Assembly: GCF_008630535.1 (NCBI RefSeq)
Contig: NZ_VWPH01000007.1
Span: 372,001 to 436,000, forward strand
Direction of reading: 5' to 3'
Length of the DNA stretch: 64,000 bases
Source: Saccharopolyspora hirsuta
GTDB taxonomy: Bacteria; Actinomycetota; Actinomycetes; Mycobacteriales; Pseudonocardiaceae
Below, piece by piece: positions 16,773 to 24,987 of this stretch; within the stretch, counting starts at the first letter, position 1; every line of letters begins with the position of its first letter. The translations under genes were made by a program, and so were the position numbers. The notes beneath the pieces were generated by a model that saw only the letters and a program-made list of their open reading frames with translations, searched no databases and had not been told where the DNA came from.

Positions 16773-17729
16773 TCACCGGCGGCTGCGGCGGTTGACACCG
16801 CGGGAGATCCCGTCCTGCTGCACCTGGAAGCGCACCGGGAGCTTGCCGAGCAGCATGAGCACCAGAATCAGCAGGGCGAGGACGATCCAGCCGGTCCAGC
16901 CGAGGAGTCCGACCGATGCGTTGTCCACCGGGTGCCCGGCTTGGCTGAAGACGACGGTCAGACCGGCCGCGGCGTTGAGGAAGCCGTGCGCGATCGCCGC
17001 TGGCCAAACACTTCCGGAGGCGAGCCTGAGCCAGCCGAGCAGCGTGCCGACCAGGATGCAGAAGCACACCATCATCATGAACGCGACGACGATCGGGACC
17101 GTCGGGTAGTTGAACCCGAGGATCAGCACGGGGGCGTGCCAGAGCCCCCAAAGCACACCGGTGGTGAGGAACGCACCTGGCTGCCCGAGCGGCAGCAGGG
17201 CCTGCACCAGGTAGCCGCGCCACCCCAGCTCCTCACCCAGCGCCGGGATGACCTGCAGCCAGCCCAGCCCGAATACCTGGGCGATCTGGATGAGTGCCAG
17301 CACGCCCGGTGAGGTCTGCGGCTCGGCGCCGATCGGGCCGTGCCCGAACTGTTCGGCGAGTCCGGAGAAGCCGGTCCAGTCGGCCTTGTAGATGCCGAGG
17401 AGGTAGCCGACCAGGAGGGCGAGCACCATGGCCAGCGGAGGTCCCAGCCACCCGACCAGGATGTGCGGCCACCACTTCTTGATTCCGCCGGGGTTCGTCA
17501 GTCCGACGCTGCGCAGCGGCTTGGGCTGCGGGCTTATCCACTTGCTGACAACCAGCGCTGCCACCGCGGGCATGAACATCATGACGATGAGCACGACAGG
17601 TGCCCAGGCCCACGACAGTCCTTCACCGGTAAGCCACAGCGGCAATGTCAACAGCCACGCCGGCAAATAGGCGATTGCTACGAAACTGACAACGCCGCGA
17701 ACATCGACTCGATCTTGCTCGGTGCTCAC
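16773..17729 (-). CDS. CPBP-family intramembrane metalloprotease (CAAX protease homologue)
   Basis: 318 residues with about eight membrane helices. The signature motifs are present: Glu166-Glu167 in GEELGWRGYLVQ, His198 in LWGLWHAPVL, and a later His in AIAHGFLNAAAG. These bind the catalytic metal in this ABI/CPBP family, which cleaves membrane-embedded substrates and in bacteria is linked to bacteriocin self-immunity or protein maturation. No bacteriocin gene lies nearby. A short cytoplasmic N-terminus (MSTEQDRVDVRG) precedes the first helix. Confidence 0.9.
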   Translation of the reverse strand: MSTEQDRVDVRGVVSFVAIAYLPAWLLTLPLWLTGEGLSWAWAPVVLIVMMFMPAVAALVVSKWISPQPKPLRSVGLTNPGGIKKWWPHILVGWLGPPLAMVLALLVGYLLGIYKADWTGFSGLAEQFGHGPIGAEPQTSPGVLALIQIAQVFGLGWLQVIPALGEELGWRGYLVQALLPLGQPGAFLTTGVLWGLWHAPVLILGFNYPTVPIVVAFMMMVCFCILVGTLLGWLRLASGSVWPAAIAHGFLNAAAGLTVVFSQAGHPVDNASVGLLGWTGWIVLALLILVLMLLGKLPVRFQVQQDGISRGVNRRSRR

Positions 17730-17806
17730 GCACGCATTCTGCCAGCACGTCCTGAGCTCCAGCTGAGCATCAATGCCCCGCGAGGCGCCTCCCCTGCCGC
17801 CTGAAA

Positions 17807-17834
17807 TGACAGGAAGGTTCCCATGCTCACGTCA
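17807..17834 (-). repeat. Interspersed repeat, extended copy
   Basis: A reverse copy at 17807-17828 with the flank ACGTCA, giving a 28-base element with TGAC and GTCA at its two ends. It lies between the penicillin-binding protein terminator and the CPBP gene start. Confidence 0.88.
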
Positions 17835-17908
17835 CCGGACGTGGTCCGCTTTTGCGGGGCGTCGTTCGGTTTCGGGCTCTTCGCGCGATCTGGGCGACTC
17901 CGCGCGCA

Positions 17909-17947
17909 CGAAAAACCCGTGCCCACCCAGCGGGTGAGCACGGGTTT
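17909..17947 (-). terminator. Rho-independent terminator of the penicillin-binding protein gene
   Basis: AAACCCGTGC (17913-17922) pairs with GCACGGGTTT (17938-17947), with an inner CACCC/GGGTG stem. On the minus strand the stem is followed by TTTTT, so it terminates the gene whose stop is at 17964. Confidence 0.88.
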
Positions 17948-17963
17948 CGTCGATCTCGCGGGA

Positions 17964-20075
17964 TCAGGGCGAGCCGGGCAGCGGGGCGACCGGTAGCCCT
18001 TCGTGGATCCGGTTCATCGCCGCGAACCAGGTCCGCGCTGGCACCTTGCCGCCGTAGATGTTGCCGCCGTTTCGGCCGCAGAGGCTCGGGGGCTCGTCGC
18101 CGCCGCTGTCGCAGATGCCCTGGGGGCGGGCACCGTCGGCGTAGGTCAGGACCGCGCCCGACATCTGCGGGGTGGCGGCGAGGAACGCCGCGGACTTGTG
18201 CTCCTGGGTGGTCCCGGTCTTGCCGATCATCGGCCGGGTCCAGCCTGCCGCCTGAGCGGCTGCGCGGGAGGTGCCGTCGGTGTCGTCCTTGCTCATGCCC
18301 TGCGCCAGCGCCGCGGCCACCTGCGGGGACACCGCCTGCTCGCACTTGGGCTCGTTGAGCGGAACCGGGTTGCCGTGCCGGTCCGTGACCTCCTCGAGCG
18401 GGGTCGGCGGGCAGTACACGCCTTCGCTCATGATCGTCGCGCCGACGTTCGACAGCTCCAGGACGCTGGTCGGGCTGAAGCCGAGGGTGAACGCGCCGCG
18501 GTTGCCCTTCTTGATGGCTTCCGCCTGGGACGGCCCGTTCGAGCCGTCCGCCTTGAGGGTCTGGCCGCTGGTGTTGACGCGGTTCATCCCGTTGCGCAGG
18601 CCGAGCCGGGTGGCCATGTCGACGACGTTGTTGAGGCCGACCCGCTCGGAGAGCGCCACGAACGCGGTGTTCGGCGAGGTCGCGAGCGCCATCTGCAGCG
18701 TCCTCGGCCCCGGTGCCACGCCGTCTGCGTTGCCGACCGTGTAGGGCGCATTGCCGTTCCGGTAGACGCGCGAGGTGTACGAGGCGGGCACGTCGATCAC
18801 GTCGTGGATGCTCATGCCCTGCTCGATCGCCGCGGCAGCGGTGAACACCTTGTAGACCGAGCCCGCACCGAACGGCTGCACGCGGCTCACGATGTCGTAG
18901 GCCGTCTGCCCCTTGCTCGCGTCGTTGCCGTAGTCGCGGTTGGCGACCAGCGCCCGCACCTTGTGCTTGTCCTTGCCCGGTTCGACGACCGCCATGGCGT
19001 TGGCGATGCCTTCGGTCTGGGTGGGCACCTGGGCTTCGGCAGCGGCCTTGGCCGCGTCGGTGGACTTGCGGTCGAGCGTGGTGCGGATGGTGTAGCCGCC
19101 GGTCTGTAGCATCTTCCGGTCGATGCCGAGGCGGTCGAGGTAGTCGACGACGTAGGTGCAGAAGAAGCCGTCGGTGGTGCCGTCACCCACGCCGACGCAG
19201 CCGTTCGGCGGGCGCCCCAGCGGGGACAGCGTGTTGAGCGGCTCCTGCTTGGCGCGCTCGGCGTCCTCCTTGGTGATGAACTTGTTGTTGGTGGGGTCCG
19301 TCATCAGGTCGATGACGAGGTCGCGCCGCTTCTTCGCGTCTTCCGGGTTGCTGTTGGGGTTCAGCGATCCCGGCTGGTTGACGATCGCGGCGAGCAGCGC
19401 GGACTGGGCGATGGTGAGCTTGTCCGGCGTGGTGCCGAAGTAGGTCTGCGCGGCCGCGCCGACGCCGAAGGTCTGGTTGCCGAAGGGCACCACGTTGAGG
19501 TACCCGGTGAGGATCTCCTCCTTGGTCATGGTGCGCTCGAGCTCGACGGCGATCTTGGCCTCGCGGAGCTTGCGGGCGATCGTGGTCTCCTTGGCCTTCT
19601 CGGCCTCGATCGGGTTGTCCGCCCCGGCGACCACGTGCACGAGGTAGTTCTTCACGTACTGCTGCGTGATGGTCGATGCGCCCTGCGCTGCTTCACCGCT
19701 GCTGAGGTTGGTGGCCAGCGCGCGCATCGTGCCGTGCCAGTCGACGCCTCCGTGGTCCCAGAAGCGCTTGTCCTCGACGGCGGTGATCGCCGCCTTCATG
19801 TACTCGGAGATCTCGTCGGGGCGGGTTTCGACGCGGTAGTCCTGGAAGAAGTACGCGATCGGTTCGCCGTCCTTGTCGGTGACGGTCGACACCTGCGGCA
19901 TGTCCTGCCGGGCGAGAGAGCTCGACATTTTGGACATGGCGTCAGTCGTCTGGTTGACCATCGCCCCGGCACCGGTCGCCATCGGCAGCAGCAACGCCGC
20001 CACCAGCACGCCGGCCAGGACGCACAACCCGAACATCTTCAACAGCACGCCGCTGCGCACGCCCGCCCCAATCAT
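17964..20075 (-). CDS. Class A penicillin-binding protein (transglycosylase/transpeptidase)
   Basis: About 703 residues from ATG 20075, with GGTGGA upstream; GTG 20099 is possible. A short cytoplasmic start and one helix (LLKMFGLCVLAGVLVAALLLP) anchor the enzyme outside the membrane. The GT51 transglycosylase domain shows AITAVEDKRFWDHGGVDWHGTMRALATN and STITQQYVKN (about 85-150). The transpeptidase domain has SxxK (GSVYK), SxN (ATSPNTAF) and KTG (MIGKTGTTQ). It polymerises and cross-links peptidoglycan. The C-terminus lacks the PASTA domain found in some actinobacterial homologues. Resembles mycobacterial PonA-type proteins. Confidence 0.93.
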   Translation of the reverse strand: MIGAGVRSGVLLKMFGLCVLAGVLVAALLLPMATGAGAMVNQTTDAMSKMSSSLARQDMPQVSTVTDKDGEPIAYFFQDYRVETRPDEISEYMKAAITAVEDKRFWDHGGVDWHGTMRALATNLSSGEAAQGASTITQQYVKNYLVHVVAGADNPIEAEKAKETTIARKLREAKIAVELERTMTKEEILTGYLNVVPFGNQTFGVGAAAQTYFGTTPDKLTIAQSALLAAIVNQPGSLNPNSNPEDAKKRRDLVIDLMTDPTNNKFITKEDAERAKQEPLNTLSPLGRPPNGCVGVGDGTTDGFFCTYVVDYLDRLGIDRKMLQTGGYTIRTTLDRKSTDAAKAAAEAQVPTQTEGIANAMAVVEPGKDKHKVRALVANRDYGNDASKGQTAYDIVSRVQPFGAGSVYKVFTAAAAIEQGMSIHDVIDVPASYTSRVYRNGNAPYTVGNADGVAPGPRTLQMALATSPNTAFVALSERVGLNNVVDMATRLGLRNGMNRVNTSGQTLKADGSNGPSQAEAIKKGNRGAFTLGFSPTSVLELSNVGATIMSEGVYCPPTPLEEVTDRHGNPVPLNEPKCEQAVSPQVAAALAQGMSKDDTDGTSRAAAQAAGWTRPMIGKTGTTQEHKSAAFLAATPQMSGAVLTYADGARPQGICDSGGDEPPSLCGRNGGNIYGGKVPARTWFAAMNRIHEGLPVAPLPGSP

Positions 20076-20353
20076 CAAGTGTCCACCCGGCTCGACCACT
20101 TACCGCCGGTCGAAGCGCCCACCTGGAACCCGTCTCACCGGTTCACCGACCGGCCGGGGAGCACCCCGTCGACAACCGCCTCAGCAGCACCGGTCGACAC
20201 CTGCTCCTCTTCACTGCCAGTCAGTTCGTTGATATCACATCGGCAGGTCCAGCCGACGATGCGCCGAACGGTCCAGCACGCCCGATCACGCCCACTCCGA
20301 CGGTCCGGATCACTACACTTGGTGACCGATCAATCCGACCGCGTGGAGGAGAA

Positions 20354-20734
20354 ATGACCGATCCGTTCCTGGATTCGCTGGCCACCGCACTCGCCGGGCA
20401 AGCGGCGACCGCGCTGGGCGCGGCCGGGAAGGCCGCACTGGTGAAGGTCCGCGAACTCCTCCGGCGGAGGTCGGAACGCGACCCTGAGACGAAGGCCGCA
20501 CTCGAAGCCGCTGAGCGACCGGACGCGGACCGTCCGCAGATCACCGCTCTCGCCGAGCGGCTCGACCAGGTCTGCGCGGAGGACGCCGACTTCGCCGAGC
20601 AGCTGCGCGCGGAAGGCGCCGAGGTGCACAACGCGATCTCGGCCGCCGACGACAGCGTGGTCAACATCAACCACGGGCAGGTCAAGAACCTGGTTCAGAC
20701 CCGCGAGTTCAACGGCAACATCACGTTCAACTAG
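20354..20734 (+). CDS. Small helical protein with C-terminal amyloid-signalling-like motif (putative Bell/BASS effector)
   Basis: 126 residues from ATG 20354, preceded by GGAGGAG. Residues 1-40 form an amphipathic Ala-rich helix ending in a basic cluster (LLRRRSER), and 60-90 are helical and acidic. Residues 104-125 read NINHGQVKNLVQ then TREFNGNITF, fitting the pattern N-x3-G-x-V-x3-VQ-x3-F-x-G-x-I-x-F known from bacterial amyloid signalling motifs (BASS, RHIM-like). In known cases such a motif ends a small cell-death effector (Bell domain) and is templated by an NLR-type sensor carrying the same motif. No NLR gene lies in this window. This assignment is inference from the pattern. The gene overlaps the convergent membrane protein gene by eight bases. 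Confidence 0.6.
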   Translation: MTDPFLDSLATALAGQAATALGAAGKAALVKVRELLRRRSERDPETKAALEAAERPDADRPQITALAERLDQVCAEDADFAEQLRAEGAEVHNAISAADDSVVNINHGQVKNLVQTREFNGNITFN

Positions 20735-21152
20735 CGCGCCGGTCCGACTCGTTGAGCTCGGCCAGGTACCTGTTGTACGCGGCGAGCTCCGGATCGTCGT
20801 CTTCCTCGACGCGCGGCGCCGGCGGCGGCACCAACGGCCGCTTCCGGCGCACCACGGGCTGCTCCGCAGGCTCCTCAGCTGCGCTGTCCGCCTCGGCCTG
20901 CGGGGCGGACTCCTCCTGCTCCCGCTCCCGGCTCAGGTCCATGCGCATCACGCGGACCCACAGGAAGATCGTGAACGCGCCGAACAGCGGCCACTGCAGC
21001 GCATAGCCGAGGTTCTGGAAGCTCCCACCGGCTTCGTGCGCGCGATCCCACTGCCACACGGCCAGGCAGCCGGTGGCGATCGTGGCTGCGATGAACAGCA
21101 CGTGCAGAAGCAGCCAGCGCGGGGTCAAAAGGCTGCGGAACACACTTCGCAT
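20727..21152 (-). CDS. Two-helix membrane protein conserved in actinobacteria
   Basis: 141 residues from ATG 21152. The N-terminus MRSVFRSLLTPRWLLLHVLFIAATIATGCLAVWQWDRA is one membrane helix resembling the start of SURF1-like proteins, and LGYALQWPLFGAFTIFLWVRVMRMD is a second. The remaining 80 residues are charged and Pro/Glu rich, ending DDDPELAAYNRYLAELNESDRRAS, a tail I associate with a conserved actinobacterial family of unknown role. Its 3' end overlaps the convergent small effector-like gene. Four repeat copies lie upstream of it, between it and the MFS gene on the same strand. Confidence 0.75.
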   Translation of the reverse strand: MRSVFRSLLTPRWLLLHVLFIAATIATGCLAVWQWDRAHEAGGSFQNLGYALQWPLFGAFTIFLWVRVMRMDLSREREQEESAPQAEADSAAEEPAEQPVVRRKRPLVPPPAPRVEEDDDPELAAYNRYLAELNESDRRAS

Positions 21153-21305
21153 TCTAGGCGCCCCCGCCCAGCGGGAACCCCCGGCTTCATCACGCACCGC
21201 TCACAGCGCCAGACCGAGCGCCCGAGCCGGGCGCGCCGGGCACCGCTGGGCATGTGCCCGCAATCACATTCTCAACTGTCCCGGAGCGCCATCGGCTGGG
21301 CGCGG

Positions 21306-21478
21306 TGACAGGAAGGTTCCCATGTTGCAGAAGGCGCCCACGCCCTGCCAATGACAGGAAGGTTCCCATGCTCACAGCCGGGCAGCGGCGGTCCGGGCTT
21401 GGGCGACAGGAAGGTTCCCTTCCTCCACCGACCGGCCCGCGGCCAGGCGGGTGGGGTGACAGGAAGGTTCCTTTCCTC
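21306..21478 (-). repeat. Cluster of four interspersed repeat copies
   Basis: Reverse copies at 21306, 21352, 21404 and 21457 (22 bases each), spaced 46, 52 and 53. Leads differ: CAACAT, GAGCAT, GAGGAA and GAGGAAA. The last copy abuts the MFS stop codon at 21479. They fill most of a 326-base gap with no other feature seen. Confidence 0.92.
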
Positions 21479-22627
21479 TCAGCTGCGGCGGCGGTTGAAG
21501 GCCAGCGGGGTGCAGGCGGCGATGAGGACGGCCATGACCACGAACGTGAACGGGTAGCCGGACAGGGCGATCAAGATGCCGAAGCCGAGCGAGCCGAGGC
21601 CCTGGCCAGCGTCGTAGGCGATGTTCCAGGCCGTGCTGGCCACCCCCGACTCGGTCCGCTCGAACATCATGACGAGGGTCGTGTTCTGCACCGCGCCGAA
21701 GCCGCCGCCGAATGCGGCCGCGCCGAGCAGGGACACCAGGTCTGCGTCCCACGCGGCCACCGCGAGCAGCCCGGCGCCGAGCGCGGACAGCAGCACCGCC
21801 GGGATCAGGATGCGGTGCTGGCCGAGCCGGTCGCCGACTTGTCCCGCTCCCCAGCGGCCGAGCATCGTGGCGGCGCCGAAGGTCATCAGCGCCGCCGGGG
21901 CCACTGATTCGCCGATGGCCAGGGGCAGGAAGGCGACGATGCCACCGGCTCCGACCGCCACGGCCGTCATGACCGTCCAGGACGGCAGCAGTGCGAACGG
22001 GAAGGTCGTGGTCCTCGACGTGTCCGCAGGTCGCCGGGCCTGCACGCGGGACATGCCGAACAGCGCGGCCGTGGCGGCGACCGGCAGGGCACCGGCGATC
22101 CAGAACAGCGGGGCGAAACCGATCTGCTGGGTCAGCCACACCCCCACCGGCAGGAACGCCACGTTCGGCAGACCCACCGAAAGCCCGTACAGCCCAGCGG
22201 CGCGTCCGCGCTGCTCGACCGGCACGAGCTCGGCCACGAGAGCGGCACCGGTCACGGTGAGCAGCCCGAAGCCGATGCCCCGCACGCTCGACACGCCGAG
22301 CAGCAGCCACAGGTCGCTGGACAGCGCGTACAGCGGCGTGGGCACACCGATCAAGATCGTGCCGAGCCCGAAGGCGATCCGGTGGTCGATGCGCTTGAGC
22401 AGCCACGGCATGCACAGCTGCGTGGCAACGGTGACCAGCATGAAGACGGCGTTCGTCGCGCCCGCCGCGACCTCGCCAGCGCCGCCGACCACCGCCCACA
22501 GCGGCAGCACCGGCATCAGCAGGATGTACCCGGCGAAACCACCGACCGTCGCCACCAGCAGCAGGCGGAACGAGCCGTGCTGCAGAGGTGTCCTGTTCCG
22601 CTCACGTGGTTCGACCGAGGCTCGCAC
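21479..22627 (-). CDS. MFS transporter
   Basis: About 382 residues and 12 membrane helices. Family marks are the loop between helices 2 and 3 (LLKRIDHRIAFGLG), helix 5 with GAALVAELVPVEQRGRAAGLYGLSVGLPN, and GRWGAGQVGDRLGQHR in the second half. Probably a drug or metabolite exporter driven by protons; no substrate can be assigned. I chose GTG 22627 because the conserved sequence begins just after it. TATCAA lies at leaderless-promoter distance and no ribosome-binding site is visible, so a leaderless transcript is plausible. It is divergent from the M14 peptidase gene, and four repeats follow its stop. Confidence 0.87.
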   Translation of the reverse strand: MRASVEPRERNRTPLQHGSFRLLLVATVGGFAGYILLMPVLPLWAVVGGAGEVAAGATNAVFMLVTVATQLCMPWLLKRIDHRIAFGLGTILIGVPTPLYALSSDLWLLLGVSSVRGIGFGLLTVTGAALVAELVPVEQRGRAAGLYGLSVGLPNVAFLPVGVWLTQQIGFAPLFWIAGALPVAATAALFGMSRVQARRPADTSRTTTFPFALLPSWTVMTAVAVGAGGIVAFLPLAIGESVAPAALMTFGAATMLGRWGAGQVGDRLGQHRILIPAVLLSALGAGLLAVAAWDADLVSLLGAAAFGGGFGAVQNTTLVMMFERTESGVASTAWNIAYDAGQGLGSLGFGILIALSGYPFTFVVMAVLIAACTPLAFNRRRS

Positions 22628-22761
22628 TGGTACTTGATAGGCCCGAACCGCACCTCCTGTCCATCCCGGTCCGGCGTCCGAGATGTCCCCTGCTGGCCGA
22701 TTGTGGCTTTGATCGCGATCGGTTTGGCTGGGTCCGTCCCAGCAACGGCAAGGAGTCCTGC

Positions 22762-24006
22762 ATGCACCGGATGCGAGTACTGGCACTGGCCGCCGTGGTC
22801 GCGGGATCGGCGTTCATCCCCGCGACGGCCACCGCACCGCTGACGTCGGCCGCGCCGCCGCCGTGCAGCGAGGAGCCGCGGGAGAACCCGATCTCGGAGT
22901 TCACCAGCTACGACGAGCTCCTGGTCGAGCTCGACCGGATCGAGCGCGTCAGTGCGGGCCGGGTGTCGGTGGAGAAGGTCGGCGAATCCAACCGGGGACG
23001 CGACATGCTGCTGGCTCGGGTCGGCAGCGGCCCGAAGGTGGTGCTGATCACCGCCGAGATCCACGGCAACGAGAAGACCGGCCCGGATGCGGTGCTCGAC
23101 CTGCTGGACTACCTGGGGACGTCGGACTCCGCGCACGCCAGGAAGATCCGCGAGCAGTTGACCGTGGTGGCGATGCCGAAGATCAACCCCGATGCCGGGG
23201 CTCTGGACCGGCGCGGCAACGACATGACGTGGGAGGAAGCGCAGGCGCGCTTCCCGCAGCTGGCGACCGCGCAGGTGCCGTGGAACTACTACACCGAGCC
23301 GCGGCAGGGCGACGACTACTCGCAGCGCCCCGGTTTCGACGTCAACCGCGACTACAACCCGAACCTCGACTACCAGCCGCAGCCGCAGGACTTCCCCGGC
23401 GCGAGCGACAAGCCGGGCTGGTTCATCAGCCCGGAGACCCAGACGGTGCGGGACGTGTACAAGTCGCTGCGGGACGAGTTCGGGGCGGTCGACACCTACA
23501 TCGACCTGCACCACCAGGGGGCCTGCTACACGGTTCCGGGCACCGACCGCTTCGTGACGATGAGCCTCTCCGGCAAGTTCGTCGCCGACCCGGCCACCCC
23601 GGCGGGCGCCGCGTACGCCGAGTTCGCCGACACCTACCGGCCGGAGTACTCCAAGCAGCTCAACGTGGCCGCCTACAACGCGCTGCAGGCCGCGGCCAAC
23701 CAGAACCCCGACTTCGGCAACATCACGCTGTACCCGCAGGACACCAACCTGCCCGGCACCGGCCTGGGTTCGTTCCAGCTCAACGGAAGCGGCGCGGTGC
23801 TGTTCGAGGTGCGCGGCCAGACCCAGACCCTCGGCGAGCAGCACCGGGGAATGCTGACCCGCACGGTCTACATCGGTCTCGACGGAATCCTCTCGTCGAT
23901 CGCCAGCGGTCAGGTCGACAACCTCGACCCGGCCGACTACGACCGGATCCCGCCCACCGACCGCGGCCAGCAGACCAAGAGCACGATCACCGAGATCGAG
24001 AACTGA
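22762..24006 (+). CDS. Secreted M14-family zinc carboxypeptidase
   Basis: 414 residues from ATG 22762, with AAGGAG six bases upstream. A signal peptide is clear (MHRMRVLALAAVVAGSAFIP, cleavage near ATATA/APLTSA). Zinc ligands are His101 and Glu104 (ITAEIHGNEKTG) and a later His in YIDLHHQGAC (about 250). The catalytic Glu is in AVLFEVRGQTQTLG (about 348). It would remove C-terminal residues from peptides or cell-wall peptides outside the cell. The usual M14 domain spans about residues 45-385, and no extra binding domain is present. A terminator hairpin and two repeat copies follow. Confidence 0.92.
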   Translation: MHRMRVLALAAVVAGSAFIPATATAPLTSAAPPPCSEEPRENPISEFTSYDELLVELDRIERVSAGRVSVEKVGESNRGRDMLLARVGSGPKVVLITAEIHGNEKTGPDAVLDLLDYLGTSDSAHARKIREQLTVVAMPKINPDAGALDRRGNDMTWEEAQARFPQLATAQVPWNYYTEPRQGDDYSQRPGFDVNRDYNPNLDYQPQPQDFPGASDKPGWFISPETQTVRDVYKSLRDEFGAVDTYIDLHHQGACYTVPGTDRFVTMSLSGKFVADPATPAGAAYAEFADTYRPEYSKQLNVAAYNALQAAANQNPDFGNITLYPQDTNLPGTGLGSFQLNGSGAVLFEVRGQTQTLGEQHRGMLTRTVYIGLDGILSSIASGQVDNLDPADYDRIPPTDRGQQTKSTITEIEN

Positions 24007-24016
24007 CGCCCCGATG

Positions 24017-24057
24017 CGAGCGGAGTTCGCACCACCTCGCGGTGCGGGCTCCGCTCG
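24017..24057. terminator. Hairpin after the M14 peptidase gene
   Basis: CGAGCGGAG (24017-24025) pairs with CTCCGCTCG (24049-24057), with an inner CGCACC/GGTGCG stem. It starts 10 bases after the stop. No T-tract follows, as is common in high-GC actinomycetes. Confidence 0.65.
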
Positions 24058-24095
24058 TCGTCACCACCGCCAGGGCCGCCGATGGCTGCGGTGGA

Positions 24096-24163
24096 TGACA
24101 GGAAGGTTCCCATCCTCACGTCACTGCGCTCCGGGCCCGGGTGACAGGAAGGTTCCCATGCTC
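24096..24163 (-). repeat. Two interspersed repeat copies
   Basis: Reverse copies at 24096-24117 (extended to GTCA at 24123) and 24142-24163, spaced 46, one of the few spacings not near a whole number of helical turns. They lie between the convergent M14 peptidase and DUF6319 genes. Confidence 0.92.
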
Positions 24164-24182
24164 GCGTCACCGCGCGGGGCGG

Positions 24183-24905
24183 TCAGGAGCGGAGATCGTC
24201 CAGGGCTGCTTCGGCCGCCGCCAGTTCCGCGCGGAGCTGCTCGACTCGGGCTCGCTGTTGTTCCCGGGCCGCTTCGATCAGCGGCTCGACCGCTGCTGCG
24301 ACGTCTTCGTGCAGTACCTTCGCCGCTTGCGCCACCGCGCCTGCCGAGACCTGCGTCGGCTTCAGCACCCGCTTCTTCGGCGTGCTGACCTCCACGCTCC
24401 ACTGGCCCTCGTCGTCGGCCGTCAGCGTCACCGTCGCACCGCCGACCGCCTTCGGCGGGCGCGGCTTGCGCCGGGCTGCCGCCCCGGCGCTCGGCTTCGC
24501 CGCTTCCGCGGCGGGCTTCGCCGCGCTCGCGGCCGACTTCGCCGGGGTGGCCTGCTTCGCCGCGCTCGAAGGCGGCTTCGCCGACGTCGTGCTCCGCGGC
24601 AGCGTCGCCCCCACCGCCTTGGGCTTCGCCTCGCTGGGGGCGGGCTTCGCCGGTTCCGGGGCGGTGCGCTTGCGGGGCGGCTTCACCTTCGTGACCTCCG
24701 CCGCGGAGAAGGACAGGACGTCCTTCGAACCGGCCGGGCGGACCTGGATGAAGTCGCCCTCGGCCGGTTCGTCGAGCGAGATCACCTTGCCCGAGCGCCC
24801 TTCTGGGACGCCGACGGCCGAGCCGGTGAACCACACCGTCGGCGTGGTCCCGGCGTTCAGCTCGTCGCGGATCTCGCGGAGTTCGTCGGACGACAGCGGT
24901 GACAT
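24183..24905 (-). CDS. DUF6319-like protein with Ala/Pro/Lys-rich linker
   Basis: 240 residues from ATG 24905 (GTG 24911 is possible; AAGGTG fits the ATG better). The N-terminal 75 residues (LSSDELREIRDELNAGTTPTVWFTGSAVGVPEGRSGKVISLDEPAEGDFIQVRP) form the conserved core that I associate with actinobacterial DUF6319. A low-complexity linker with repeated AAKPxxxAAK follows (about 80-150). A second conserved stretch, GATVTLTADDEGQWSVEVSTPKKRVLKPTQVSAGAVAQAAKVLHEDV, leads to a C-terminal coiled coil (EAAREQQRARVEQLRAELAAAEAAL). The basic linker and coiled coil suggest a nucleoid- or envelope-associated structural protein, but the function is unknown. Confidence 0.72.
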   Translation of the reverse strand: MSPLSSDELREIRDELNAGTTPTVWFTGSAVGVPEGRSGKVISLDEPAEGDFIQVRPAGSKDVLSFSAAEVTKVKPPRKRTAPEPAKPAPSEAKPKAVGATLPRSTTSAKPPSSAAKQATPAKSAASAAKPAAEAAKPSAGAAARRKPRPPKAVGGATVTLTADDEGQWSVEVSTPKKRVLKPTQVSAGAVAQAAKVLHEDVAAAVEPLIEAAREQQRARVEQLRAELAAAEAALDDLRS

Positions 24906-24987
24906 GGCCACACCTTGCTCAAGGGTGAGCCCCGGAGGGGCTGCTCGGCAGTGACCACACCACTATATCGAACGTCCGTGCGAAGCT

